Shown one piece after another: positions 1-10,494 of a stretch of 64,000 bases of DNA. A model generated the notes under the pieces. That model saw only the letters and a list, made by a program, of their open reading frames with translations, was not told the DNA's origin and did not search any database. The DNA lies in contig NZ_AP023212.1 in assembly GCF_016593255.1 (NCBI RefSeq), positions 2,210,001 to 2,274,000 of the forward strand, read 5' to 3'. Origin of the DNA: Hydrogenimonas urashimensis. Its GTDB lineage: Bacteria > Campylobacterota > Campylobacteria > Campylobacterales > Hydrogenimonadaceae. How positions within the stretch are numbered: the first letter of the stretch is position 1; the number at the start of each line of letters is the position of its first letter. A program made the translations under genes and the position numbers.

Positions 1-306
1 ACTGTTGTCGTCGTAGATTTCGCTTTTGGAAGGAATCAGCATACTCTCTTTGAGTATGAGTGTGTCGTCGATCATTGTGGCGAGCAGCTTGCTGACGGGT
101 GTGAAAGCGTTTTTGTTGGTAATAAGGATCAGGTTTCCGCCTCTATCGATCTGCTGCTGCAGAAGCGTGACGATATCGCTGCTCGTTTCGGGTATTTTCG
201 TGATCTGCTCCAGAAAGCCAAGATGTTCCAGATCTCGTTCGATGTATTCCATGAAAGGGGGATTGAGATAGAGGTTCTGTCCGATGATGACGACACGGTT
301 TTTCAT
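1..306 (-). CDS. CinA/MoaB-like molybdopterin-binding-fold protein, 5' part only
   Basis: The first 102 codons of a minus-strand gene whose 3' end lies outside the window; there is no stop codon to base 1. It begins at ATG 306-304 behind a strong AGGAGAG site. The N-terminus (MKNRVVIIGQNLYLNPPF) starts a Rossmann-like beta strand, and further on comes a stretch about locating and retaining unresolved keys (NKNAFTPVSKLLATMIDDT). The style resembles the CinA-related, molybdopterin-binding-like proteins annotated in Campylobacterota. That name rests on recall of the family, not on a diagnostic motif. The gene is divergent from ileS. The reading frame itself is well supported by its ribosome binding site and a promoter-like upstream region; the function is tentative. 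Confidence 0.5.
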   Translation of the reverse strand, partial: MKNRVVIIGQNLYLNPPFMEYIERDLEHLGFLEQITKIPETSSDIVTLLQQQIDRGGNLILITNKNAFTPVSKLLATMIDDTLILKESMLIPSKSEIYDDNS

Positions 307-414
307 AGGGTCCGATCTCTCCTTCTGCCTGCCTGTTTGGCTCTATTATATCGAAATCAGCACATTTTAATTCCCTATTCAATATAATAATCCAATTTTT
401 ATCCGGAGCGATGA
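307..414. promoter_or_regulatory. divergent promoter region between the CinA-like gene and ileS
   Basis: An AT-rich 108-base spacer between divergent genes. A perfect TATAAT lies on the minus strand at 350-345, about 39 bases before the CinA-like start, and a perfect TATAAT lies on the plus strand at 383-388, 26 bases before the ileS ATG. Neither has a convincing TTGACA at 16-18 bases, which is common in Campylobacterota, where -35 boxes are poorly conserved. Inference from sequence only. Confidence 0.5.
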
Positions 415-3171
415 ATGGACTACAAGTCGACGTTGAATCTTCCCAAGACAGATTTTCCGATGCGGGGAAATCTTCCCCAGAACGAACCCAAACGCTACAG
501 CCGCTGGTTTGCGCAGAAGGTCTATGACCGTATGAAAGCCAATCGGGAGGGGGCGGAGCTCTTTACCCTGCACGACGGCCCTCCCTACGCCAACGGTAAA
601 ATCCATATCGGCCATGCCCTGAACAAGATACTTAAGGATATCATCGTCAAGGACAACTACTTCCAGGGACGGGCGGTCCGTTTCACGCCCGGTTGGGACT
701 GTCACGGACTCCCGATCGAACAGCAGGTCGAAAAGAAATTGGGAAAAGCAAAAAAAGAGCAGCTTCCAAAGACGAAAATCCGCCAGCTTTGCCGTGAGCA
801 CGCCGCGAAATTCGTGGAGGTGCAGAAAGAGGGGTTCAAGGCGCTCGGTGTTATCGCCGACTGGGAGAGACCCTACATCACGATGGATTACCGCTTCGAA
901 GCCAACATCTACCGGACCCTATGCCATGTGGCGGCCAAAGGGCTTCTTGTGGAGCGCAACAAACCGGTCTACTGGAGCTGGGCGGAGCGGACCGCCCTGG
1001 CGGAAGCGGAAGTGGAGTACGAAGAGAAAGAGGACTACTCCATCTACGTGGCCTTCGAACTGGGCGACAAAGCCAAGCAGAAGCTCGGTCATCCGGAGGC
1101 GGCGGCGCTGGTCATCTGGACCACCACACCGTGGACACTCCCTGCCAATGTCGGCATCAGCCTCCATCCGGAGGAGATGTACGTATTGACGAAAGACGGC
1201 TACATCGTCGCCGAAAAACTTTTCGACAATCTGGCCGAAAGCGGTGTCGTCGAAGGACCTGTCGAAATGCGCATTCCGGCACGTGACCTCGAAGGGATGA
1301 TCGCCATCAACCCGCTCAACGGACGCCCTTCCCGTATCGTGCTGGGAGAGCATGTTCTGATGGACAACGGTACCGGTGCGGTACACACGGCACCGGGGCA
1401 TGGTGAGGAGGATTATCGTGTCGGTCTGGTAAGCGATCTGGATGTTGTCATGCCGGTTGATGAAGAGGGAAAATATGACGAGACTGTCGTGCGTCTTGGT
1501 CTGCTGCCTGAGCCCGAAAAGTTCGTGGGGATGCACATTTTCGAAGCCAACGAAGCGATCATCGGACTGCTGGGAAAAGCGGTGCTGAAAGTCGAAAAAT
1601 TCACCCACAGCTATCCCCACTGCTGGCGCAGCCACACGCCTCTCATTTTCCGTGCCACAAAGCAGTGGTTCATCAGTGTTGACGGGACACCCGAAGGTGC
1701 CGAAAAGAGTCTGCGCGAAATCGCCCTCGAAGAGATAGGGCGCACATCCTTCTACCCGGAGTGGGGGCGCAACCGCCTGACCTCCATGGTGGAAGGGCGG
1801 CCAGACTGGTGTATCAGCCGTCAGCGCGACTGGGGCGTACCCATCGCCTTTTTCCGCAACAAGAAGACGGGTGAAGTGATCCTGGACGAAAAAGTCCTCA
1901 ATTTCGTCGCGATGATTTTCGAAATGAAGGGGTGCGACGCCTGGTATGAGATGCCGATCGAAGAGCTGCTCTATCCCGGCAGCGGTTACGACCCGAAAGA
2001 TCTTGAAAAGGTGATGGATATTCTCGATGTCTGGTTCGACAGCGGCTCCACCTGGTACGCCGTCCTCAAATCGCGCAACTACGACGCCGGAAAATTCCCG
2101 GCCGATCTCTACCTCGAGGGAAGCGACCAGCACAGAGGATGGTTCCAGAGCTCTTTGTTGCTAGGATGCGCCGTCGAGCACAGAGCTCCTTATAAAGCGA
2201 TACTCACCCACGGTTTCACCGTCGACGAGAAGGGCGAAAAGATGTCCAAATCCAAGGGCAATGTCGTCGCTCCCGACGAAGTGGCGAAAAAGTACGGCAG
2301 CGAGATCCTGCGTCTTTGGGTCGCCATGAGCGAATACAAGAGCGATTTGAAGATAAGCGACGCGATATTGAAACAGGTGGCGGAGAATTATCGAAAGATC
2401 CGCAACACTTTCCGCTTCCTTCTTGCCAATGTCAATGATCTCGAAAAGCTGGTACGGCCCGAGGAGATGGGGGAACTCGACCGCTGGATCGTCAAAAAGG
2501 CGGGCGAAGTTTTCGACGCGATGCGCCAGTCGTTCGATGAGTACGACTTTTCCAAGGGCTTTCACCAGCTCAACAACTTCCTGACCAACGAATTGAGCGG
2601 TATCTACCTCGACATCACGAAAGACCGGCTCTACTGCGACGGAAAAGATGATATCACCCGCCGAAGCAGCCAGACGGCGATGGCGATGATCGCCAGAACG
2701 CTTCTGCCGCTGGTGGCGCCAGTCATCACCTACACGGCGGATGAACTCCTGGAGTATGCGCCCGATGTCATCAAAAAAGAAGCCAAAGACGTATTCGATC
2801 TTGTTTACGAACCTCTTCCAAGGGTGGAGAGCGAGATCGACGAAGAGTACATGATCGCGGCCCGTGAAGCCTTTTTCGAGATCGTCGATCGTCTCAAGAA
2901 AGAGGGGTCCATTAAGCAGACGCTGGAGCTGGGACTCGTGAGCGGAAGTAACATGCTGGATCTTCTCGATGTGAAAGATGCACAGGACTGGTTCGTCGTG
3001 AGCGAAATCACGAAGCAGAGCCAAAGCGAAACGCTGGGGGAATTCGAAGTGAACGGCGATACGTTCCTCATCGTAAGGGCGGGCGGTCACAAATGCCCCC
3101 GTTGCTGGCGTTTCGCGGCACCCGAAGAGGGGGCACTCTGTGAACGCTGTGCGAAGGTGCTGAATGTTTGA
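415..3171 (+). CDS. ileS: isoleucyl-tRNA synthetase
   Basis: Charges tRNA-Ile with isoleucine in the cytoplasm, with a separate editing domain that clears Val-tRNA-Ile. At 918 residues it has the usual bacterial length. The class I HIGH motif is at about residues 64-67 (KIHIGHAL) and KMSKS near residue 609 (GEKMSKSKGN). The insertion between them contains the CP1 editing region (TTTPWTLPANVG). A C-terminal zinc finger with two CxxC pairs (CPRCW and CERC, about residues 895-915) completes the canonical layout. The ATG at 415 follows GGAG at 405-408; an ATG four bases upstream is out of frame. The stop codon overlaps the next small gene by eight bases, so the two are probably cotranscribed. Confidence 0.98.
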   Translation: MDYKSTLNLPKTDFPMRGNLPQNEPKRYSRWFAQKVYDRMKANREGAELFTLHDGPPYANGKIHIGHALNKILKDIIVKDNYFQGRAVRFTPGWDCHGLPIEQQVEKKLGKAKKEQLPKTKIRQLCREHAAKFVEVQKEGFKALGVIADWERPYITMDYRFEANIYRTLCHVAAKGLLVERNKPVYWSWAERTALAEAEVEYEEKEDYSIYVAFELGDKAKQKLGHPEAAALVIWTTTPWTLPANVGISLHPEEMYVLTKDGYIVAEKLFDNLAESGVVEGPVEMRIPARDLEGMIAINPLNGRPSRIVLGEHVLMDNGTGAVHTAPGHGEEDYRVGLVSDLDVVMPVDEEGKYDETVVRLGLLPEPEKFVGMHIFEANEAIIGLLGKAVLKVEKFTHSYPHCWRSHTPLIFRATKQWFISVDGTPEGAEKSLREIALEEIGRTSFYPEWGRNRLTSMVEGRPDWCISRQRDWGVPIAFFRNKKTGEVILDEKVLNFVAMIFEMKGCDAWYEMPIEELLYPGSGYDPKDLEKVMDILDVWFDSGSTWYAVLKSRNYDAGKFPADLYLEGSDQHRGWFQSSLLLGCAVEHRAPYKAILTHGFTVDEKGEKMSKSKGNVVAPDEVAKKYGSEILRLWVAMSEYKSDLKISDAILKQVAENYRKIRNTFRFLLANVNDLEKLVRPEEMGELDRWIVKKAGEVFDAMRQSFDEYDFSKGFHQLNNFLTNELSGIYLDITKDRLYCDGKDDITRRSSQTAMAMIARTLLPLVAPVITYTADELLEYAPDVIKKEAKDVFDLVYEPLPRVESEIDEEYMIAAREAFFEIVDRLKKEGSIKQTLELGLVSGSNMLDLLDVKDAQDWFVVSEITKQSQSETLGEFEVNGDTFLIVRAGGHKCPRCWRFAAPEEGALCERCAKVLNV

Positions 3172-3280
3172 CACGACCCAGCCTGTAAGCTGGCAGGTGA
3201 TCGTTGCCACCATCGGCGTCATCGCCGCTGTGACAGCCGCAGGCATCTATTTCGTCAAGCGGTGCGAAAAGAGACAATGA
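3164..3280 (+). CDS. 38-residue single-pass membrane protein
   Basis: A short open frame, ATG 3164 to TGA 3280, overlapping the ileS stop by eight bases and ending 28 bases before gatA. The product starts MFDTTQPVSW, then has about 20 hydrophobic residues (VIVATIGVIAAVTAAGIYFV), then a basic tail KRCEKRQ: one membrane helix with a positively charged cytoplasmic end. No function is recognised. Support for a real gene is the translational overlap with ileS, the clean helix-plus-basic-tail design and the placement inside an operon. Against it, the peptide is very short and the start has no separate strong ribosome binding site, so it would rely on coupling to ileS translation. Confidence 0.6.
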   Translation: MFDTTQPVSWQVIVATIGVIAAVTAAGIYFVKRCEKRQ

Positions 3281-3308
3281 AAAGAGAGTATTTTTTTAAG
3301 GAGCTGGT

Positions 3309-6118
<2,810 letters not shown>

Positions 6119-6124
6119 CCGAAA

Positions 6125-6235
6125 TAGTGAAAAGTGAAAAGATGGGGTTTTCCGCGCAAAGCGCGGACAAATATTGAAAAAAAAGCGAAGCGGTTTTCCT
6201 CAACTTTTAGTTTTTAACTTTATAACTTTTCACTA
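6125..6235. repeat. heptanucleotide-repeat hairpin element A
   Basis: An intergenic element between the guaB stop and the metY ribosome binding site. The left arm has AGTGAAA repeated at 6126-6139. The right arm (6202-6230) has AACTTTT-type units at roughly seven-base spacing. The outer ends are perfectly complementary: TAGTGAAAAGT at 6125-6135 and ACTTTTCACTA at 6225-6235. The core holds a perfect miniature hairpin at 6151-6167: TCCGCGC, loop AAA, GCGCGGA. The same architecture recurs at 21.7, 24.4 and 46.8 kb. There is no U-tract after the core, so it is not a standard terminator. Confidence 0.75.
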
Positions 6236-6263
6236 AAGGGCGCCTCTAAAAAAAGGATCGACG

Positions 6264-7526
6264 ATGAAACAGCAGACCAATGCACTGCATGCGGGGTATG
6301 AAAAGGATTCTCAGGGCACGATGGTCGTGCCAATCTACCAGACCACGGCCTATGAGTTTCGTGACGTGGAGCATGCGGCCGACCTCTTCGCCCTCAAAGA
6401 GCTGGGCAATATCTATACCCGGCTCAACAATCCGACGACCGATGTTTTCGAAAAACGTTTCGCGGCGTTGGAGGAGGGCGAGGCGGCGCTGGCGACATCC
6501 AGCGGCATGGCGGCGATCTTCTATGCCATCGCCAATGCAGCCGAAGCGGGAGACAATATCGTTTGCGCCACCCAGCTCTATGGCGGCACTCTGACACAGG
6601 CGGCTCATACGCTCAAACGTTTCGGAATCGAAGCCCGATTCTTCAACGTCCACATGCCCGAGCAGATCGAATCGCTCATCGATGGCCGCACCAAGGTGAT
6701 CTTTTTCGAAACATTGACCAATCCGAGCATCGATGTGGCCGATATCGAGGCGATCGTGGAGATCGCCGACAGGCATGGCATACTCACAGTCGTGGACAAT
6801 ACGGTCGCGACACCGGTCATCTGTCAGCCTTTGAAGCACGGCGTTGACGTCGTGGTCCACAGCGCGAGCAAGTACACGACGGGTCAGGGGCTCGCCATAG
6901 GCGGTATCCTGGTGGAGAGGAGAGGATTGGTCGAAAAGATCAAAAGCAATCCCCGCTATCCGCAGTTCAACGAACCCGATGCCAGTTACCATGGCCTGGT
7001 CTACGTGGATGTGCCGCTGCCTCTTTACACACTGCGTGCGAGACTGAGCCTTCTTCGCGATCTTGGCGCCGTCGTTTCGCCTTTCAACAGCTGGCTTTTT
7101 ATTCAGGGACTCGAGACCCTGCCCGTGCGGATGCCGGTCCATTCGGCCAATGCGCAGAAGGTGGCGGAATTTCTTGTGGCCCATCCACGGGTGGAGCATG
7201 TGAATTACCCGGGCCTTGAGAGCGATCCGAACCATGCCATGGCGATGAAATATTTCAAAAACGGCATGTGCAGCGGACTCCTGAGTTTCGATGTGGGAGA
7301 TTTTGAGAGGGCCAAAGAAGTGGTGGACAAAACGGAGATCTTTTCCCTCGTCGTCAACATCGGCGACAGCAAAAGCATCATCACCCATCCGGCGAGTACG
7401 ACCCACCAGCAGCTCAGTTTCGCCGAAATGGAAGCGTGCGGCGTGAAGCCGGGACTTATCCGGCTGAGTATCGGCCTTGAAGACGCAGAGGATCTTATCG
7501 AGGATCTGAAAAAAGCGCTGGGATGA
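6264..7526 (+). CDS. metY: O-acetylhomoserine sulfhydrylase (PLP enzyme)
   Basis: Makes homocysteine (or methionine, with methanethiol) from O-acetylhomoserine and sulfide. The 420-residue product belongs to the Cys/Met-metabolism PLP family: start QTNALHAGY, substrate region YTRLNNPT near 51-58, and the Schiff-base lysine near residue 203 in SASKYTTG. Length and motifs fit MetY rather than the shorter cystathionine synthases. The AAGGA site at about 6253 precedes the ATG. It sits directly upstream of metX, which makes its substrate; together they give a direct-sulfhydrylation methionine route suited to a sulfide-rich habitat. Confidence 0.95.
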   Translation: MKQQTNALHAGYEKDSQGTMVVPIYQTTAYEFRDVEHAADLFALKELGNIYTRLNNPTTDVFEKRFAALEEGEAALATSSGMAAIFYAIANAAEAGDNIVCATQLYGGTLTQAAHTLKRFGIEARFFNVHMPEQIESLIDGRTKVIFFETLTNPSIDVADIEAIVEIADRHGILTVVDNTVATPVICQPLKHGVDVVVHSASKYTTGQGLAIGGILVERRGLVEKIKSNPRYPQFNEPDASYHGLVYVDVPLPLYTLRARLSLLRDLGAVVSPFNSWLFIQGLETLPVRMPVHSANAQKVAEFLVAHPRVEHVNYPGLESDPNHAMAMKYFKNGMCSGLLSFDVGDFERAKEVVDKTEIFSLVVNIGDSKSIITHPASTTHQQLSFAEMEACGVKPGLIRLSIGLEDAEDLIEDLKKALG

Positions 7527-7588
7527 GAGTTGCGTATTTACTTTGCGAACCGTCGGCGGGGCAGTGGAAAATTGATGAAGGTTGACGT

Positions 7589-8695
7589 TTGAAAATCGAG
7601 ACGAAAAAAGAGCTTTTTACCAATGCGCTCTATCTGGAGAGCGGGCGGATTCTCGAGCCGTACGAACTGGTGTATGAAACCTACGGTGAACTGGACGAAG
7701 AGAAGAGCAACGCCATCCTCGTCACCCACGCGCTGAGCGGAAGCCACCATGCGGCGGGACTTTATGAAGGAGACAGAAAGCCGGGATGGTGGGACGGTCT
7801 CATCGGTGACGGCAAAGCGATCGATACGACGAAATTTTTCGTCATCTGTGTCAACGTGATCGGAAGCTGCTACGGTTCGACCGGTCCGATGTCGCAGATG
7901 TATCCCCATGAAGAGCGCTATCGGCTCCGGTTTCCCGTCGTGACTGTCAAAGACATGGTCAAAGCCCAACGGATACTGCTGGACCGCCTCGGTATTGACA
8001 GACTCCATGCCATCGTCGGTGGATCGATGGGGGGTATGCAGGCACTCCGCTTTGCCGTGGAATATCCGGGATTGACGAAACATACCATCGCCATGGCCGC
8101 CACCTACGCCACCCGTCCCTGGGTCATCGCCTTCAACAAAGTCGTTCAAGAGGCGATTGTCAAAGATCCCAAATTCAAAAACGGCAACTACGATCCGAAA
8201 GATTTTGCAGAAGAGGGATTCACGGGGCTCGCCGTGGGAAGAATGGCGGGGCACATCAGTTACCTGAGTCCCGAATCGATGGACAGGAAATTCGGCCGCA
8301 GCTACGTAGAGACCGACGGTCTTTTCGAACTTTTCGGAAAGTTCCAGATCGAGCGCTATCTGGAGTACAACGGATACGGCTTCAGCAAATGGTTCGACCC
8401 CCTCAGTTATCTCTACATTACCAAGGCGATCAACATTTTCGACATCTCCCGGGGCTACGATACCCTCGCCGATGCGCTGAAACGTATCAGAACGGATCTG
8501 CACCTGATCGCCTTCAAACGGGACCTCCTTTTCATGCCCGGCGAGATGCAGGAGATTCAGACCGTGATGAATGCCCAGGGACAGGCAGGCCTGGTGAACT
8601 ACTACGAAGTGGACAGCGATTACGGCCACGACGCTTTTTTGGTGGAACTGGACAAATTTTCCGATTACGTCGCGGACGTCATCGGCAAGCAGTGA
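7589..8695 (+). CDS. metX: homoserine O-acetyltransferase
   Basis: Acetylates homoserine with acetyl-CoA, supplying MetY. The 368-residue alpha/beta-hydrolase protein has the nucleophile elbow GGSMGGMQA with Ser near 145, the oxyanion-region LSGSHHAAG near 50, and the terminal Asp-His segment DYGHDAF near 345. The start is TTG 7589, with AAGG seven bases upstream; the following residues (KIETKKELF) match the usual N-terminus of this family. A five-codon ATG frame (7574-7591) ends across the TTG and could be a tiny coupling leader. The stop codon is part of the repeat element that follows. Confidence 0.93.
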   Translation: MKIETKKELFTNALYLESGRILEPYELVYETYGELDEEKSNAILVTHALSGSHHAAGLYEGDRKPGWWDGLIGDGKAIDTTKFFVICVNVIGSCYGSTGPMSQMYPHEERYRLRFPVVTVKDMVKAQRILLDRLGIDRLHAIVGGSMGGMQALRFAVEYPGLTKHTIAMAATYATRPWVIAFNKVVQEAIVKDPKFKNGNYDPKDFAEEGFTGLAVGRMAGHISYLSPESMDRKFGRSYVETDGLFELFGKFQIERYLEYNGYGFSKWFDPLSYLYITKAINIFDISRGYDTLADALKRIRTDLHLIAFKRDLLFMPGEMQEIQTVMNAQGQAGLVNYYEVDSDYGHDAFLVELDKFSDYVADVIGKQ

Positions 8696-8751
8696 ACAGT
8701 GAAGGAAAATAGAAAAAACGACTATCTCTCTGTTTGCCGTTCACCACTGAC
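8690..8751. repeat. degenerate heptanucleotide-repeat element B
   Basis: CAGTGAA occurs twice in tandem (8690-8703), running through the metX stop codon. Facing it is a GTTCACCACTGAC arm at 8739-8751, giving the complementary pair GTGAAC (8692-8697) and GTTCAC (8739-8744). No GAA/AAA miniature hairpin is seen in its centre. It is shorter and weaker than the elements at 6.1, 21.7, 24.4 and 46.8 kb and may be a decayed copy. Confidence 0.4.
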
Positions 8752-8769
8752 AATCCAAAAAGGAAGAAG

Positions 8770-8982
8770 ATGGAAAAGACACAGGATTTCGAAGCCAAAA
8801 TCGAGGCGGCGAAGAAGATTATGGAGCAGTTGATGGATCCGGAGATTCCGCTGGAGACGAGTGTCAAACTCTACAAAGAGGGGATGGCTCTGTTGAAAGA
8901 GGCGGGTGAGATTTTGGAAAACGCCAAGATCGAGGTGGAGACGATCGAAAAAGAGCAAAGCGACGAAGAGGTTCCGCTATGA
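8770..8982 (+). CDS. xseB: exodeoxyribonuclease VII small subunit
   Basis: Small subunit of exonuclease VII, which degrades single-stranded DNA together with XseA. The 70-residue acidic helical protein has the family pattern: FEAKIEAAKKIMEQL, then LETSVKLYKEGMALLKEAG, then a second helix with IEVET. The ATG at 8770 with AGGAAG at 8761-8766 is preferred to an in-frame upstream start at 8734 that would add an unlikely basic leader from inside the repeat element. xseA is not in this window. Its stop overlaps the start of the next gene by four bases. Confidence 0.9.
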   Translation: MEKTQDFEAKIEAAKKIMEQLMDPEIPLETSVKLYKEGMALLKEAGEILENAKIEVETIEKEQSDEEVPL

Positions 8983-9788
8983 TCAATGTAGCAGCTTTGC
9001 AAATGCCCACCCAGGGAATGGATCCAAAAGCGTTGGAACAGTACTTCAAAACGGCGAAAACAAAGGAGGCGACACTCATACTTCTGGGTGAATATGTGCT
9101 CAACCACTTCTTCAAAGAGCTGGAAACGATGCCTGTGAATATGATCAAAGATCAGAGCGATCACCATCTGGCAATGATCAAGGAGCTGAGCAGAAAATAC
9201 GGAATGGTCGTGGTGGCACCGCTGGTGCTGGTAAAAAACAGAAAATGCTACAAGACGATCGTCAAAGTCACACCCAAAAGCACCCATACCTATCATCAGC
9301 AGATACTCATCGAGTATGGGCACTGGAATGAAGCGAAATTCTTCGCCAACGAAGTGAAACCACTTGAAGACCCTCTGGTCTTTAACCACGAAGGAGTTCG
9401 TTTCGGGGTCATCGGCGGTTTCGAACTCCATTTCAACTGGTTCTTCGACCGTCTGGGCGCACGGGACGTGGATGTTCTGCTGTTGCCTACCGCCGCCACT
9501 TTCGAATCGCACAACCGATGGCGGGAGATTCTAAAGACTCGCGCTTTTTTGCACAATATCTACATTCTGCGTGCCAACCGTGTCGGAGAGTATCTGGACA
9601 AAGATATCAAATGGAAATTCTACGGCGATTCGATGCTGGTCACTCCAATGGGGGAAGTGGAAAACGTGCTGGAAGACAAAGAGTCTCTGATGGTCATAAC
9701 GGTCGATCGCAAAGAGGTGCGCGAAGCCAAGCGGCTCTGGGGATTCGAAAAACAGCTGAAAAAAAGGGAAAAGTCGGGAAATTCGTGA
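8979..9788 (+). CDS. nitrilase-fold (carbon-nitrogen hydrolase) protein lacking catalytic Lys and Cys
   Basis: A 269-residue member of the nitrilase superfamily by fold: ALQMPTQG start, then the Glu of the triad at about 37-38 in LLGEYVL, the EWNEAKFF-like segment GHWNEAKFF, and LLPTAAT. However, the position of the catalytic lysine (normally YRK) reads YHQQ, and the catalytic cysteine segment (normally ICYDLRF) reads IGGFELHF, so Lys and Cys are both absent. As far as recalled, Campylobacterota homologues share this loss, so it is probably a conserved non-hydrolytic protein rather than a decayed gene. ATGA overlaps link it to xseB before and the ThiF-like gene after. Confidence 0.8.
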   Translation: MINVAALQMPTQGMDPKALEQYFKTAKTKEATLILLGEYVLNHFFKELETMPVNMIKDQSDHHLAMIKELSRKYGMVVVAPLVLVKNRKCYKTIVKVTPKSTHTYHQQILIEYGHWNEAKFFANEVKPLEDPLVFNHEGVRFGVIGGFELHFNWFFDRLGARDVDVLLLPTAATFESHNRWREILKTRAFLHNIYILRANRVGEYLDKDIKWKFYGDSMLVTPMGEVENVLEDKESLMVITVDRKEVREAKRLWGFEKQLKKREKSGNS

Positions 9789-10462
9789 TGGAAGGATATG
9801 TACGATATTTCAATCGCCAGGTACTGCTATGGGGTGAGGAGACGCAGCGCTCCTTGCAGAAAAAAAAGATCGTTATCGTCGGCGCCGGCGGATTGGGAAG
9901 TTCACTTGCCATCGCACTGGGTGCGAGCGGTATCGGGGAGATCGACCTGGTCGATTTCGACGAGGTTTCCGAACACAATATCCATCGTCAGATCGCCTTC
10001 AAACTGGGAGATGAAGGAAAATACAAAGCGCAGGCCGCGGCGGAACTGGTAGAGAGCCGTTGCCCCTACGTAAAGGTACGGCCATTTGTCATGCATTTCG
10101 AAGAGTTCGCAAAACGGAAGCCGGCGTGTGATCTGATTCTCGATGCCACCGACAACCTTCCAAGCCGGGCCGAGATCGATGCCTATGCCAAATCGATTGG
10201 CGTGCCATGGGTCTACGGATCGGTCGAGGCATTCAACGGACAGGTCTGCTTCATCGACAAAAGCTCATTCGACGCTTTCAAAATCATGGATCGCGAACCG
10301 GCCGGCATCGCCGCCCCCATCGTCATGCATATCGCCTCTTTGCAGGCCAATCTGGCGCTGCGCTATCTGGCAAAAGAGAGCGTGAAAAAAGATCTCCTCT
10401 ACTACCTTTACTTCAACGACGAAGGGGAACTGATTACCCAGAAATTCAAAATGCCTGTATAA
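9788..10462 (+). CDS. ThiF/MoeB/HesA-family adenylyltransferase-like protein
   Basis: A 224-residue E1-like protein. Seen: N-terminus VRYFNRQVLLWG (the RYxRQ family start), the nucleotide-binding loop GAGGLGSS near 32-39, DFDEVSEHNIHRQ with the Asp, Asn and Arg of the ATP site, and a C-terminal helical stretch IASLQANLALRYL. The two CxxC zinc pairs of MoeB/ThiF are absent and no cysteine occupies the usual thioester position, so it may adenylylate a partner without forming a thioester, or act on a non-ubiquitin-like substrate. The start ATG 9788 overlaps the preceding stop; a longer upstream reading would run through the preceding gene. No ThiS or MoaD partner is adjacent. Confidence 0.82.
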   Translation: MEGYVRYFNRQVLLWGEETQRSLQKKKIVIVGAGGLGSSLAIALGASGIGEIDLVDFDEVSEHNIHRQIAFKLGDEGKYKAQAAAELVESRCPYVKVRPFVMHFEEFAKRKPACDLILDATDNLPSRAEIDAYAKSIGVPWVYGSVEAFNGQVCFIDKSSFDAFKIMDREPAGIAAPIVMHIASLQANLALRYLAKESVKKDLLYYLYFNDEGELITQKFKMPV

Positions 10463-10463
10463 T
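10458..10463 (+). promoter_or_regulatory. -10 box for the phosphagen kinase gene
   Basis: A perfect TATAAT at the very end of the ThiF-like gene, 31 bases before the kinase ATG. The -35 match (TTACCC at 10434) is poor. It suggests the kinase gene can be transcribed independently of the upstream overlapping operon. Inference. Confidence 0.4.
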
Positions 10464-10494
10464 GATTCCAACATAAATCCCGAAGGATACGTCC

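Noticed and set aside
919-2133. Long minus-strand open frame opposite ileS (404 codons)
   Set aside because: Shadow of the GC3-rich ileS gene: no ribosome site, and a composition typical of antisense translation.
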